From positions 25,596 through 89,595 of the forward strand of contig JADQCB010000018.1 in the NCBI GenBank assembly GCA_016278325.1: a stretch of 64,000 nucleotides of DNA, written 5' to 3'. Of this stretch, positions 10,743 through 19,816 are shown piece after piece; within the stretch, counting starts at the first letter, position 1, and each line of letters starts with the position of its first letter. The notes beneath the pieces are model-generated. The model was not told the origin of the DNA. It ran no database searches and saw only the letters and a list, made by a program, of their open reading frames with translations. The position numbers and the translations under genes were made by a program. This DNA comes from Actibacterium sp. (GTDB lineage Bacteria > Pseudomonadota > Alphaproteobacteria > Rhodobacterales > Rhodobacteraceae).

Positions 10743-11777
10743 TCACGCGGCGGCAGCCTCCAGCGCGCTTTGCGCCACCAGCGAAACCTGCGACGGGCTC
10801 AGCCCCGCCGCACCGGTGACCTCGACCAGCGGCAGCCCGTCCAGCAGCAACTGTGCATTGTCGGGATTACCCGCCGCCGACTCGACCGTCAGTTCGGGAT
10901 CGGGATGGGCCGCATCGTCATAGACGACGACCAGCGCATCCGCGTCGGCGTCGTAATCCTCGATCCGCGCCGGGCCGCCATCGGCAATCCAGTCGCCGAT
11001 GGTGAAGCTATCATCCCCGGCCCCGCCATTGGCGTTGTCCCCGGCCCCGAGAAACAGGGCGTCGTCATCATTGCCCCCGTTGAGATAGTCGGGCGTCGCG
11101 TCATCCGGGGTCGCCCCCTGACCGTGGCCGGGCGTGACGCCGAAGATCATGTCGGCGCCGGCATTGCCGTTCAGGGTGTCAGCGCCGTCGCCGCCGGTCA
11201 GCTGGTCGTCGCCGACGCATCCCATCAGCCCGTCATCGCCATTTCCCCCGGAAAGAAGGTCGGCCCCGGCGCCTGCAATCAATGTGTCATTCCCGCTGTC
11301 GCCCTGCATCGCGTCGTCGCCGGACTGCCCCAGCAGCGCGTCATTGCCGGCATGGCCATCCAGGATGTCATTGCCGAAATCGCCCCGAAGATGGTCGTTC
11401 CCCGAGCCGCCCTCGATCCGGTCGCCATCGCCGGCCCCGTCGAGCCGGTCACTGCCGTCCCCGCCGGTGAGGCTGTCATCGCCGGCTGCGCCGTAAACGA
11501 CATCATCGCCGCCCGCCGCATGGATGTCGTCCGCTTCGCCCGTTCCGCCGATCGTGTCGTCACCCTCGGTTCCGGTGGCCGTGTCCTCCTCGCCCTCACC
11601 GAAGATGAAGGCCTGGATCGAGCCCGCAGCGGTGGGGTCTGCCGGTTCGGCGGTACCCTGGTCGCCGTCTGCCCCGCCCTCGGGATCGTCCGGATCGCCC
11701 GGCGCGGTGGTTTCGTCGCTCATGTCGACCGAGAGGCCAACCACCAGAAGCCCCAGCAAACCCGCCAAACCGAACAT
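10743..11777 (-). CDS. Membrane-anchored RTX-type calcium-binding repeat protein
   Basis: 344 residues. The N-terminal hydrophobic stretch FGLAGLLGLLVVGLSV (residues 2-17) could be an anchor or a signal. A Pro/Asp/Gly-rich acidic linker follows, then roughly 15 glycine/aspartate nonapeptides of the GGxGxDxLx type from about residue 70 to 230, which form a Ca2+-loaded beta-roll. The C-terminal third is a non-repeat domain (DYDADADALVVVYDD). The start at 11777 is chosen for its GGAAGGGG upstream sequence; a longer frame to 11951 lacks support. No protease or type I secretion genes are adjacent, so a structural or adhesive role is only a guess. Confidence 0.72.
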   Translation of the reverse strand: MFGLAGLLGLLVVGLSVDMSDETTAPGDPDDPEGGADGDQGTAEPADPTAAGSIQAFIFGEGEEDTATGTEGDDTIGGTGEADDIHAAGGDDVVYGAAGDDSLTGGDGSDRLDGAGDGDRIEGGSGNDHLRGDFGNDILDGHAGNDALLGQSGDDAMQGDSGNDTLIAGAGADLLSGGNGDDGLMGCVGDDQLTGGDGADTLNGNAGADMIFGVTPGHGQGATPDDATPDYLNGGNDDDALFLGAGDNANGGAGDDSFTIGDWIADGGPARIEDYDADADALVVVYDDAAHPDPELTVESAAGNPDNAQLLLDGLPLVEVTGAAGLSPSQVSLVAQSALEAAAA

Positions 11778-12055
11778 CGCCTTACCCCTTCCGATTCGCC
11801 CCGGATACGGCCCGGAACAGGCCCCCACCGAGGCCATGCTATGCGCCGCGGGGTCGGCGAGCGACGGATTTCCCGGGGCAGGGTTAATCGCGGATAAACC
11901 GTTTGGCCGGGATTCAGGGGCAATCGTTTCCGAATGTGAAACGAAAGGCATATATGCCCTGAATTACCATCGTCATGGCCACGATGATTGACGATGCGCA
12001 TTGCCAATGCGGCAGAATCATGGCGAAAATGCGGTCCTTCAAGGAGTTTCAAGTC

Positions 12056-12244
12056 ATGATTTCATCGGTTTTGTCGCCTTTCCTGGCCCTGATCATCGTC
12101 AGCCTGCTTGTTGCGTTCTTCCTTGCGCTGCTTGTCGGGCTTGTAATCGACATTTTGTCCAGGATCGTGCCGCGGGTCGGGTCCGGCAAGTCTGCCGATC
12201 CCATCCGGGGGGCCGAGCGGCTGTCGCCGCCACCGGCCGAGTGA
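12056..12244 (+). CDS. Small single-pass membrane protein, unknown function
   Basis: 62 residues: a hydrophobic stretch from about residue 3 to 36 (LSPFLALIIVSLLVAFFLAL and onward), then a short basic and proline-rich tail. The ATG at 12056 is selected because AAGGAG lies nine bases upstream at 12041-12046. A longer reading frame from 11975 has no such signal. It ends nine bases before the convergent hydrolase gene. No family was recognised. Confidence 0.55.
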   Translation: MISSVLSPFLALIIVSLLVAFFLALLVGLVIDILSRIVPRVGSGKSADPIRGAERLSPPPAE

Positions 12245-12252
12245 GGGCCGGA

Positions 12253-13146
12253 TCACCCAAGAAAGAAGGCGACGAAGCTTTTCGCAACAGCCTCGGGATT
12301 TTCTTCCATGACGAAATGGCCGGATCTGCACGATCCGTCCTGCAACTCCGGTGCCCATGGGCGCCAGATACCGGCGGGATCGCCGGTGCGGGCGGGAAAA
12401 CCGGTTTCGGCCCAGAGGAATTTCACCGGGCAGGCGATCTGCCGGCCCGCGGAACGGTCCGCTTCGTCCAGCCGGCGGTCGGTGGTCGCCCCGGCCCGGT
12501 AATCGGCGCACATCGCCGCGACGCGCTGCGGATCCGCGGCCTGCCTGCGATATGCGGCCAGCGCCGTTTCGGTGAAAGGGGCCAGCGACTTGTCCATGGT
12601 CCAGCTTTTGAGCGTATGGTCGAAATATGCGATCGGGTCGGCCCCGATCATCCGCTCGGGCAGGGGGGCAGGCTGGGCCAGGAAGGTCCAGTGATATGCG
12701 GCGAGTGCAAGGTCCGCATTCCAGGCAGCCCAGAAATCGCCGGTCGGAACGATCTCGATGATGCCGATCCGGCTGACCCGGTGGGGATGATCCAGCGCCA
12801 GGCGATAGGTGACCCGCGCACCGCGATCATGGCCCAGGATCATCGCCCTTTCGATCCCGAGGGCATCCATCAGCCCGATCACGTCCCGGGCCATCTCGCG
12901 CTTGGAATAGGCGCTGTGCCCGGCATCGTCCGCCGGCGCGTCGCTGTCGCCATAGCCGCGCAGATCCGGGATGATGACGTTGAAATGCCGGGCCAGTTCG
13001 GGCGCAACCTTGACCCAGCACATGTGGTTCTGCGGATAACCGTGCAACAGGATCAGCGGTCGGCCGCCGCCGCCCTGATGCACGGACAGGCGGATGCCGT
13101 TGGTTGCGATGCGCGAGCGGGTGAAACCTGGAATGTCTGACCGCAT
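12253..13146 (-). CDS. Alpha/beta hydrolase, haloacetate (fluoroacetate) dehalogenase-like
   Basis: 297-residue alpha/beta-hydrolase. The oxyanion-hole motif HGYPQN lies near residue 35. The nucleophile elbow is GHDRGAR with Asp107 in place of Ser, and Arg108 and Arg111 correspond to the carboxylate-binding arginines of fluoroacetate dehalogenase. The cap contains YHWTFLAQPAP, matching the His-Trp halide pocket of that family, and a C-terminal SGHF supplies the catalytic His. Epoxide hydrolases share the Asp nucleophile, but the double Arg and the His-Trp argue for a haloacetate dehalogenase. Substrate is unproven. It is a single gene on the minus strand. Confidence 0.8.
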   Translation of the reverse strand: MRSDIPGFTRSRIATNGIRLSVHQGGGGRPLILLHGYPQNHMCWVKVAPELARHFNVIIPDLRGYGDSDAPADDAGHSAYSKREMARDVIGLMDALGIERAMILGHDRGARVTYRLALDHPHRVSRIGIIEIVPTGDFWAAWNADLALAAYHWTFLAQPAPLPERMIGADPIAYFDHTLKSWTMDKSLAPFTETALAAYRRQAADPQRVAAMCADYRAGATTDRRLDEADRSAGRQIACPVKFLWAETGFPARTGDPAGIWRPWAPELQDGSCRSGHFVMEENPEAVAKSFVAFFLG

Positions 13147-13185
13147 GGAGCTTCTTTCGTGAACATGGGCGTGTCGCGGACCGGC

Positions 13186-13692
13186 TCAGGTCCAGCGTTG
13201 GGGCTGTTGCGCGTAGGCGATATAGAGCGGGTGTTTCGGGTGCCCGGCGCGTGTCAGGCCAAGATGGAACAGCGGCAACCCGGTGGCGCGCAGCATGCGT
13301 TCGACCGCCGCGCCGCGGTCGCGATATGCGCCATGCGTCCCCCAGGCGCAGATGATCCGGTCGGCCCAGGGTGCGCTCTGACGGATCGCGTCGTCGTTTT
13401 CCGGGCCGACGGGGTCGGCGAGGGCGCGCAGCTTGCGCGGATCGGTCGCGCGCAAGGCGAAGATGTTGACCACCCGGAACGCGCCGAACCCCAGCGTCCG
13501 CGCGCGCCGCTCGCAACGCTCGACGGTGGGATCGTTCTGGCGCTCGGTCGCGGTCGAGGGGTTGAGCATCACGAACAGCGCCCGTGGCCCGGCCGGCGCC
13601 CATTCGCGCGTCAGCATATAGCGATAGCTTTCGCAGTCGGAATAGACTGCCGCCGAGGCCGCGTCGCCCTTCTGATGGTTGCGCGTGATCAT
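13186..13692 (-). CDS. DUF1643 domain-containing protein
   Basis: 168 residues. It contains the conserved segments LFVMLNPSTA, NDPTVERCERRA, FRVVNIFALRATDPR and CAWGTHG that define DUF1643, a family of unknown biochemical role. The ATG at 13692 overlaps the stop of the upstream ABC permease as ATGA, which implies translational coupling with that gene. Whether it shares a function with the transporter is unknown. Confidence 0.85.
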   Translation of the reverse strand: MITRNHQKGDAASAAVYSDCESYRYMLTREWAPAGPRALFVMLNPSTATERQNDPTVERCERRARTLGFGAFRVVNIFALRATDPRKLRALADPVGPENDDAIRQSAPWADRIICAWGTHGAYRDRGAAVERMLRATGLPLFHLGLTRAGHPKHPLYIAYAQQPQRWT

Positions 13693-14504
13693 GCCTTCAT
13701 CCGGTAACCGATCCGGAACCAGTACCAATCCAGCGTCAGCACGGCCAGCGTCACGACGGAACAGACGATCAGCCCCAGCCAGGGCGAGCTGTCGGACTGG
13801 CCGATGATGCCGTAACGCACCCCGTCGATCAGGTAGAAGACAGGGTCGAGATGGGTAATCACCCGCATTGCCGCCGGCAGAGTCTCGACCGAATAGAAGG
13901 TGCCCGACAGGAAGCTGAGCGGGGTGATGATGAAATTGGTGATCGCCGCCATCTGGTCGAATTTCTGCGCCAGGATGCCGGCGAAGATCCCCAGACCGGC
14001 CAAAAGGGCCGAGCCCAGAAGCACGAATGTCAATGCCCAGACCGGGTGGGCCACGCCCATGCCGAGAAAGACCATCACCGCGACGCCGATCGCCAGCGCG
14101 ACCATCAGCCCGCGCGCCATGCCGCCGATGGTATAGCCGATCACCAGTTCCAGCGGTGAAAGCGGGGGCATCAGCGTGTCGACGATGCTGCCCATCACCT
14201 TGGCCCCGATGATCGACGAGGAACTGTTGGCAAAGGCGTTCTGGATCACCGTCATCATCAGGATGCCAGGCGCCAGGAACTGGACGAAGGGCACGCCCAT
14301 CACCTCGCCCCGGGCCGGGCCGATGGCCAGTGCGAAGACCGACAGGAACAGCGCGGCCGTCACCAGCGGGGCGGCGATCGTCTGGTTCCAGATCGCCATG
14401 AACCGCTGGATCTCGCGCATCGAGAGCGTGTACACGCCCAGCCAGTTCATGCGGCCGAAGCGGCGCACGCCCATTTCGGTTGAATTCTGCATCTTCATCC
14501 CCAT
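13689..14504 (-). CDS. ABC-2 type transporter permease (copy 1)
   Basis: 271-residue integral membrane permease with about six hydrophobic segments (AAPLVTAALFLSVFALAIG, PGILMMTVIQNAFAN, IGYTIGGMARGLMVALAIGVAV, and others) and the ABC-2 signature region LSFLSGTFYSVETLP. It resembles the permease at 16355-17116 along its whole length, so the two may share the ATPase at 15429 or form a heteromer. The start at 14504 has AAGGG upstream. Its stop overlaps the DUF1643 gene. It is divergent from gcrA across 131 bases. Confidence 0.82.
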   Translation of the reverse strand: MGMKMQNSTEMGVRRFGRMNWLGVYTLSMREIQRFMAIWNQTIAAPLVTAALFLSVFALAIGPARGEVMGVPFVQFLAPGILMMTVIQNAFANSSSSIIGAKVMGSIVDTLMPPLSPLELVIGYTIGGMARGLMVALAIGVAVMVFLGMGVAHPVWALTFVLLGSALLAGLGIFAGILAQKFDQMAAITNFIITPLSFLSGTFYSVETLPAAMRVITHLDPVFYLIDGVRYGIIGQSDSSPWLGLIVCSVVTLAVLTLDWYWFRIGYRMKA

Positions 14505-14635
14505 GTGACTGCCCTTGTTGCCGGGGTTGTATCCCGACACACGCCCCGAATAGAATAGGTGGCAGAAAGATTTCTCCAGCGCGGAACGGGGCGTGGACGA
14601 TGCCCCGCACCCACGCATACAGCCAAGGAAGAACC

Positions 14636-15256
14636 ATGTCCTGGACCGAAGAACGCGTCGAGACGCTGAAACGAATGTGGAACGAGGGGCAATCGGCCAG
14701 CCAGATCGCCAAGGAACTGGGCGGCGTGACCCGCAACGCGGTAATCGGCAAGGTGCACAGGCTGGGCCTGTCGAACCGCACGGGCGGGGTGGCCGCTGCC
14801 GCGCCGGCCGCCGCCACCGGGGAGTCCGCCGAAGGCGAGGTGCCGGCCGACAAGGGGCCGGGAGCGGAAGATTCCGTCGCAGCCATGGCCTCCGGTCCGG
14901 CGCCGGCTGCCCCGGCAGACGACGAGCCCGGCGAAAAGCCCGCGACCACCACCGCGCGTGTCACGACATCGCCGCGCAAGCAGATCATTCCCGCCGGTCA
15001 GCCGCTTCCGCCGCAGCCTTCGGCCAACGAGATCAGCCCCGAAGCGCTGGCCTCGGTGCGCGAGACCGAGAAGAAGGCCAGGAAGCTTTCGTTGATGGAA
15101 CTGACCGAGCGGACCTGCAAATGGCCGGTTGGCGATCCCGCGACCGAGGATTTCTGGTTCTGCGGCCTCACGGTGAAACCGGGAAAACCCTATTGCGAAG
15201 CGCATGTCGGGGTGGCGTTCCAGCCGATGAGCTCGCGCCGCGACCGCAAGCGCTGA
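14636..15256 (+). CDS. gcrA: GcrA cell cycle regulator
   Basis: 206 residues. The N-terminal helix-turn-helix WTEERVETLKRMWNEGQS..IAKELGG..RNAVIGKVHRLGL is the hallmark of GcrA. In alphaproteobacteria GcrA binds sigma-70 RNA polymerase and GANTC-methylated promoters to control cell-cycle genes. A low-complexity Ala/Pro/Glu linker (about 60-140) leads to the conserved C-terminal Cys-rich module CKWPVGDP...FWFCG...YCEAH that contacts sigma. The start at 14636 follows AAGGAAG at 14624-14630. This gene is one of the firmest indications of the host class. Confidence 0.95.
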   Translation: MSWTEERVETLKRMWNEGQSASQIAKELGGVTRNAVIGKVHRLGLSNRTGGVAAAAPAAATGESAEGEVPADKGPGAEDSVAAMASGPAPAAPADDEPGEKPATTTARVTTSPRKQIIPAGQPLPPQPSANEISPEALASVRETEKKARKLSLMELTERTCKWPVGDPATEDFWFCGLTVKPGKPYCEAHVGVAFQPMSSRRDRKR

Positions 15257-15428
15257 CCACGCGCCGCAGCTTTCCGAACGGCGCGCGCCTGCGGCGCGCA
15301 AGACAATCTCTCGCCCCTTTCCGGTGGAAAGGGGCTCGGGCCGGGCGCTGGCGTGGCAATGGTGCTGGTCGCGCGGCGCGGCTACATTCCGGCGAAGCCG
15401 GCGCGCCTGACAGGAAGGTCACGTTCCC

Positions 15429-16358
15429 TTGTCCCCCATCGTTTCCGTCGAGAACCTTTCCAAGTCCTACGCCAGCGGCACCGTCGCGCTGGCCAATGTA
15501 TCGCTCGATATCGAAGCGGGCGAGATCCTGGCCCTGCTCGGGCCGAACGGTGCCGGCAAGACGACGCTGATCTCGATCATCTGCGGGCTGGTCATGCCGA
15601 CATCGGGCCGCGTGATCGTGGGCGGGCATGACACCGTCAAGGACTATCGCGCAGCGCGCAGCCTGATCGGGCTGGTGCCGCAGGAAATCAGTATCGAGGT
15701 GTTCGAGACGGTCATGAATTCCGTCCGGTTCACGCGCGGCCTGTTCGGCAAGCGGCCCGATGATGCCTATCTGGAACAGGTGCTGCAGTCCCTCTCGTTA
15801 TGGGACAAGCGCGATGCGCGGAACATGGAACTTTCCGGCGGGATGAAGCGGCGTGTCCTGATTGCCAAGGCGCTGTCGCACGGCCCGCGGATCCTGTTCC
15901 TGGATGAGCCGACGGCGGGGGTGGACGTGAACCTGCGCCGGGACATGTGGCAGCTGGTGCGGCGTCTGCGCGACGACGGCGTGACCATCATCCTGACCAC
16001 GCATTACATCGAGGAAGCCGAGGAAATGGCCGACCGGATCGGCGTCATCGACAAGGGGCGGGTGATGCTGGTGGAGGACAAGGAGCGGTTGATGAGACAG
16101 CTGGGGCGGAAGCAATTGCGGATGGAATTGCAGGAACCGCTGGCCGCCGTGCCCGATTCGGTCACCGGACGCGGGCTGAGCCTGGCCGAAGAGGGCCGGG
16201 TGCTGATCTATGACTATGACACCCAGGCCGAGCGCACCGGCATCACCCGGCTGATCGCCGATCTGGCGCAGGCCGGCGTTTCGGTGCGGGATCTGGATAG
16301 CCGGCAGAGCAGCCTGGAAGACGTCTTCCTGTCGCTGGTCGAGGAGCGCGGATCATGA
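15429..16358 (+). CDS. ABC transporter ATP-binding protein (ABC-2 exporter type)
   Basis: 309-residue ATPase. Walker A is GPNGAGKT (about residues 38-45), the signature is LSGGMKRR, Walker B is [12 protein letters not shown], and the switch His lies in [12 protein letters not shown]-terminal extension of about 80 residues is typical of drug/polysaccharide exporter ATPases. It probably starts at TTG 15429, ten bases after AGGAAGG. Its TGA overlaps the next ATG (16355), so ATPase and permease are coupled. It probably powers export with the permease at 16355 and perhaps also with the paralogue at 13689. Confidence 0.9.
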   Translation: MSPIVSVENLSKSYASGTVALANVSLDIEAGEILALLGPNGAGKTTLISIICGLVMPTSGRVIVGGHDTVKDYRAARSLIGLVPQEISIEVFETVMNSVRFTRGLFGKRPDDAYLEQVLQSLSLWDKRDARNMELSGGMKRRVLIAKALSHGPRILFLDEPTAGVDVNLRRDMWQLVRRLRDDGVTIILTTHYIEEAEEMADRIGVIDKGRVMLVEDKERLMRQLGRKQLRMELQEPLAAVPDSVTGRGLSLAEEGRVLIYDYDTQAERTGITRLIADLAQAGVSVRDLDSRQSSLEDVFLSLVEERGS

Positions 16359-17116
16359 ACTGGATCTCGATCTGGGCGATCTACAGGTTCGAAATGTCGC
16401 GCACCTTCCGCACCATCGCGCAGTCGGTCGTCTCTCCGGTCATATCCACGGCCCTGTATTTCGTGGTCTTCGGGTCGGCCATCGGCAGTCGGATCGAGTC
16501 GGTGGAGGGGATCGGCTATGGCGCGTTCATCGTGCCGGGGCTGATCATGCTGACCGTGTTGCAACAGGCGGTGTCGAATGCCTCATTCGGCATCTACTTT
16601 CCGAAATTCATCGGCACCATCTACGAATTGCTCACCGCGCCGATGTCCTTTCTCGAGGTGGTGGCGGGATATGTCGGCGCTGCGGCGACGAAGGCCGTGA
16701 TGATTGCGCTGATCATCCTGCTGACGGCCTCATTCTTCGTCGACCTGCGTATCGCGCACCCGGTCTGGATGGTGGCATTCCTGCTGTTGACGGCGGTGTC
16801 GTTTTCCCTGCTGGGCTTCATCATCGGCATCTGGGCGCGCAATTTCGAACAGCTGCAACTGGTGCCGCTGCTGATGATCACGCCGCTGGTATTTCTTGGC
16901 GGTGCGTTCTACTCGTCGACGATGTTGCCGCCCTTCTGGGCCGCCGTGACACGGTTCAACCCGGTGCTCTACCTGATCTCCGGATTTCGCTGGTCGTTCT
17001 ACGACATGGCCGAAGTGCCGGTGGCGATTTCGCTTTTGGCCATCGGCGTTTTCCTGGCCGCATGCCTGGGAATCGTGTGGTGGATTTTCCGGACCGGCTG
17101 GCGAATCCGGCAATAG
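16355..17116 (+). CDS. ABC-2 type transporter permease (copy 2)
   Basis: 253 residues with six hydrophobic helices ([49 protein letters not shown], and others) and the late ABC-2 segment [15 protein letters not shown]. It is coupled to the ATPase by an ATGA overlap, so the pair forms a minimal exporter. The substrate is unknown. A strong inverted repeat begins at the last base of the stop codon. Confidence 0.88.
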   Translation: MNWISIWAIYRFEMSRTFRTIAQSVVSPVISTALYFVVFGSAIGSRIESVEGIGYGAFIVPGLIMLTVLQQAVSNASFGIYFPKFIGTIYELLTAPMSFLEVVAGYVGAAATKAVMIALIILLTASFFVDLRIAHPVWMVAFLLLTAVSFSLLGFIIGIWARNFEQLQLVPLLMITPLVFLGGAFYSSTMLPPFWAAVTRFNPVLYLISGFRWSFYDMAEVPVAISLLAIGVFLAACLGIVWWIFRTGWRIRQ

Positions 17117-17157
17117 GCGCCGGCGCCGGGTCCGGGATGTCGCAAGGCGCCGGCGCC
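17116..17157 (+). terminator. Inverted repeat after the ABC exporter operon
   Basis: Two copies of the self-palindromic 12-mer GGCGCCGGCGCC (17116-17127 and 17146-17157) separated by 18 bases can pair into one 12-bp G+C-only stem. It starts at the stop codon of the permease. No clear U-tract follows, so the terminator role is inferred from position. Confidence 0.45.
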
Positions 17158-17230
17158 GCTGTGCTCTTGCAGCCCGCCCCGCCCCTGCCATATAGAGTCG
17201 CGCAATCCAGGCAAAGGTTCGGAGAGTTCC

Positions 17231-17971
17231 ATGGCAGGCCATTCGAAATGGGCGAATATCCAGCATCGCAAGGGACGGCAGGACGCCGCCCGGTCGAAGC
17301 TGTTTTCAAAGCTCAGCAAGGAAATTACCGTCGCCGCCAAGATGGGGGATCCCGACCCCGACAAGAACCCGCGCCTGCGCCTGGCGGTGAAAGAGGCCAA
17401 GGCCGTTTCCGTGCCCAAGGACGTGATCGACCGCGCGATCAAGAAATCGCAGGGCGGCGATGCCGAGAATTACGACGAGATCCGCTATGAGGGCTACGGG
17501 CCGGGCGGGGTGGCCGTCATCGTCGAGGCGATGACCGACAACCGCAACCGCACCGCGTCGAGCGTGCGTTCGACCTTTTCCAAGAATGGCGGCAACCTGG
17601 GCGAGACCGGGTCGGTCGCGTTCATGTTCGACCGAAAGGGGCAGGTGGTCTATCCCGCCGATGCGGGCGATGCCGAGACGGTGATGATGGCCGCGATCGA
17701 GGCGGGTGCCGAGGATGTCGAAAGCTCCGAGGATGGGCATGTGATCTGGTGCGCCGACACCGACCTGAACGATGTTTCCACCGCGTTGGAACAACAGCTG
17801 GGGGACTCCGAGTCGACCAAGCTGGTCTGGCGGCCGCAGACCACCACCGAGCTTGACCTGGAAGGCGCGCAGAAACTGTTCAAGCTGCTCGAGGCGCTGG
17901 AGGATGACGACGACGTGCAGAACGTCACCGCCAATTTCGAGATCTCGGACGAGGTGATGGCGCATCTCTGA
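17231..17971 (+). CDS. YebC/PmpR family protein
   Basis: 246 residues, the usual length. It begins [25 protein letters not shown], the strongly conserved N-terminus of the family, and contains [21 protein letters not shown] and the [15 protein letters not shown] segment. Members are known as DNA-binding regulators and, more recently, as factors relieving ribosome stalling. It is monocistronic and convergent with imuB. The start is certain from homology. Confidence 0.95.
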   Translation: MAGHSKWANIQHRKGRQDAARSKLFSKLSKEITVAAKMGDPDPDKNPRLRLAVKEAKAVSVPKDVIDRAIKKSQGGDAENYDEIRYEGYGPGGVAVIVEAMTDNRNRTASSVRSTFSKNGGNLGETGSVAFMFDRKGQVVYPADAGDAETVMMAAIEAGAEDVESSEDGHVIWCADTDLNDVSTALEQQLGDSESTKLVWRPQTTTELDLEGAQKLFKLLEALEDDDDVQNVTANFEISDEVMAHL

Positions 17972-18079
17972 ACGCCGTGACGGGGCGGTTATGGCACGTT
18001 GCATCCGATCGGAATCACCCGCCCACCCGGGCGGCCACATGCCCGCCGGCGAACTGTTTCCGATTGAATGCAACACGCG

Positions 18080-19729
18080 CTAGGCGAACTGCCCCTGGCA
18101 GAACCAGCCCGATGACATCGCGCCCCCGTGGGCATAATACAGCCACAGCCGTGCACCGGTCGTGGTTTCCACCCGCCAGTAATCGCGCGTGCCGCTGCGC
18201 CACTCGGGCTCGTCCAGCCACCATTCGGGCGCGATGCGTTCCGGGCCCGTGGCCGTGGCCAGGGTGAAGTCCTGCCGCCGCCAGCGGAAGGCCCGTGGCG
18301 GCGGGCCGGGCCGGTCGGGCGCGGTGACGGGCTCGGGCCGGCACAGGACAAGCGGGCGGGGCACCGGCGGTGCGGGCCAGTCGAAGCAGGGCTGCGACCA
18401 GGCGGCGGCCAGCGTCTGGAACCCCTTTTCCGGGATATGGCTGTCGCCGGGATGATGGCGGGTGATCGCCTCCAGCCCCACGCGCGCGCCGATCCGGCCG
18501 ATCAGGTCGTCCAGCGCGGTGTCGCGGGCCTGCCGGTCGCTGGCAGCGCGGGCGGCGTCCATGTGGCCGGCGAACTGGCGGGCATGGACCGGTTCGCTCA
18601 CATGCGCCTCGATCCGCAGCCGGTCGATGCCGAAGCCCGCATCCACCTCTGCCATCTTCATCGCCAGAAGCGGGCGGATACGGTCCGGCTCGGCGCTGGC
18701 GCGGGCAAGGCCGATCTCGATGACGTGCATCGTGTGATCGGTGCGGAACAGTTGCAGGCGCAGCCGCCGCGCGCCCCGGCCCTTTTCGGCCAGCCGGGCA
18801 CAGAGCGGCGGCAGCAGCCGGTCGATGCCGGCCATGATGTCGGTCTCCAGCCCGATCGGGTCGGGCAGGGCCAGTCGCGCCGCGAAATGCAGCGGCGCGC
18901 CGACGGGCGAGACGGGTTCGGGCTCCAGCCCCAGGGCCTGGTCCAGCCGTCGCACGACATCGCGGCCGAAGCGGCGGGCCAGCGCCGCGCGCGGGATGCC
19001 GATCAGGTCGCCGACCTGGCGCAGGCCCAGGCGTGAAAGCCCGGCCACCGCATCCTCGGACAGCCGCAATGCGACCAGCGGCAGCGGTGCGATGGCCTGC
19101 CGGGTCTGCCCCGGGGCGGCGATGGCGGGGGGGCGGCCGGGCTGCGCTGCGGCACCGTCGCCGTCGTTGCGGGGATGACGCTTTGCGGCACGCGAGCGGG
19201 TGGCGCGGGCCTCCTGCGTGATGTCGTCGCCCGAACGGGGGCTGCCGGCCGCCTGCCCGGCATGGCGCGCCAGCGCCCAGGCCGCGCCCCGCGTATCGGC
19301 CAGCCCTGCCTGCACCGTCAGACCCAGGTCGGTGCATTCCTGCACCGCCTGGTCCAGCAGCGCCGCCTCGCCGCCGAACAGATGGGCGCAGCCGGTCAGA
19401 TCGACGACCAGGCCCGCCGGCGGCTCTTCGGCGACCCAGGGAGAAAACTTGCCGGCCCAGCGGCGCAATACGCTCAGGAACAGCGCCTCGGCCTGCGGGT
19501 CGTGCTGTCGCGTCACCAGCCCGGGGCAGATTGCCTGCGCATCGCGCAGCGACTGGCCGGGGCGCAGGCCGGCCCCCCGCGCGGCCGCCGAAAGCGATGC
19601 GATCTGTTGCATCTGGCGGGTTTCGCGCACCACCGCAAAGGGGGTGTCCGGCGCAACGATCGCCCCTCGTAACAGCCTTTCGGCGCCGAGATGGGGAAAC
19701 CAGAGCGAGAGGATGCGGCGGGCGGGCAT
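18080..19729 (-). CDS. imuB: ImuB-like Y-family DNA polymerase homologue (SOS mutagenesis)
   Basis: About 549 residues. The N-terminus RILSLWFPHLGAERLLRG is the ImuB form of the Y-family palm, which lacks the catalytic acidic residues of DinB; later ADTRGAAWALARHA and the fingers/thumb segment ALARRFGRDVVRRLDQALG are recognisable. The C-terminus (LYYAHGGAMSSGWFCQGQFA) is typical of full-length ImuB. ImuB bridges the beta clamp, ImuA and DnaE2 in damage-induced translesion synthesis. Here it stands alone: neither imuA nor dnaE2 is adjacent. A consensus SOS box lies about 18 bases upstream. GTG 19744 is an alternative start. Confidence 0.85.
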   Translation of the reverse strand: MPARRILSLWFPHLGAERLLRGAIVAPDTPFAVVRETRQMQQIASLSAAARGAGLRPGQSLRDAQAICPGLVTRQHDPQAEALFLSVLRRWAGKFSPWVAEEPPAGLVVDLTGCAHLFGGEAALLDQAVQECTDLGLTVQAGLADTRGAAWALARHAGQAAGSPRSGDDITQEARATRSRAAKRHPRNDGDGAAAQPGRPPAIAAPGQTRQAIAPLPLVALRLSEDAVAGLSRLGLRQVGDLIGIPRAALARRFGRDVVRRLDQALGLEPEPVSPVGAPLHFAARLALPDPIGLETDIMAGIDRLLPPLCARLAEKGRGARRLRLQLFRTDHTMHVIEIGLARASAEPDRIRPLLAMKMAEVDAGFGIDRLRIEAHVSEPVHARQFAGHMDAARAASDRQARDTALDDLIGRIGARVGLEAITRHHPGDSHIPEKGFQTLAAAWSQPCFDWPAPPVPRPLVLCRPEPVTAPDRPGPPPRAFRWRRQDFTLATATGPERIAPEWWLDEPEWRSGTRDYWRVETTTGARLWLYYAHGGAMSSGWFCQGQFA

Positions 19730-19746
19730 GAGTCGGCGAGTCACTT

Positions 19747-19761
19747 GTTCGCCTTTTGTTC
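19747..19761 (-). promoter_or_regulatory. LexA SOS box upstream of imuB
   Basis: Plus strand reads GTTC, seven bases, GTTC (GTTCGCCTTTTGTTC), an exact match to the alphaproteobacterial LexA operator. It lies immediately upstream of the imuB start, as expected for a damage-inducible promoter, and implies a very short 5' leader. Confidence 0.8.
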
Positions 19762-19816
19762 TAACTACGTCGGAACATGGAGTCGAGTCCGCCTCTTCAT
19801 TCGCACGGGCCGGGGG

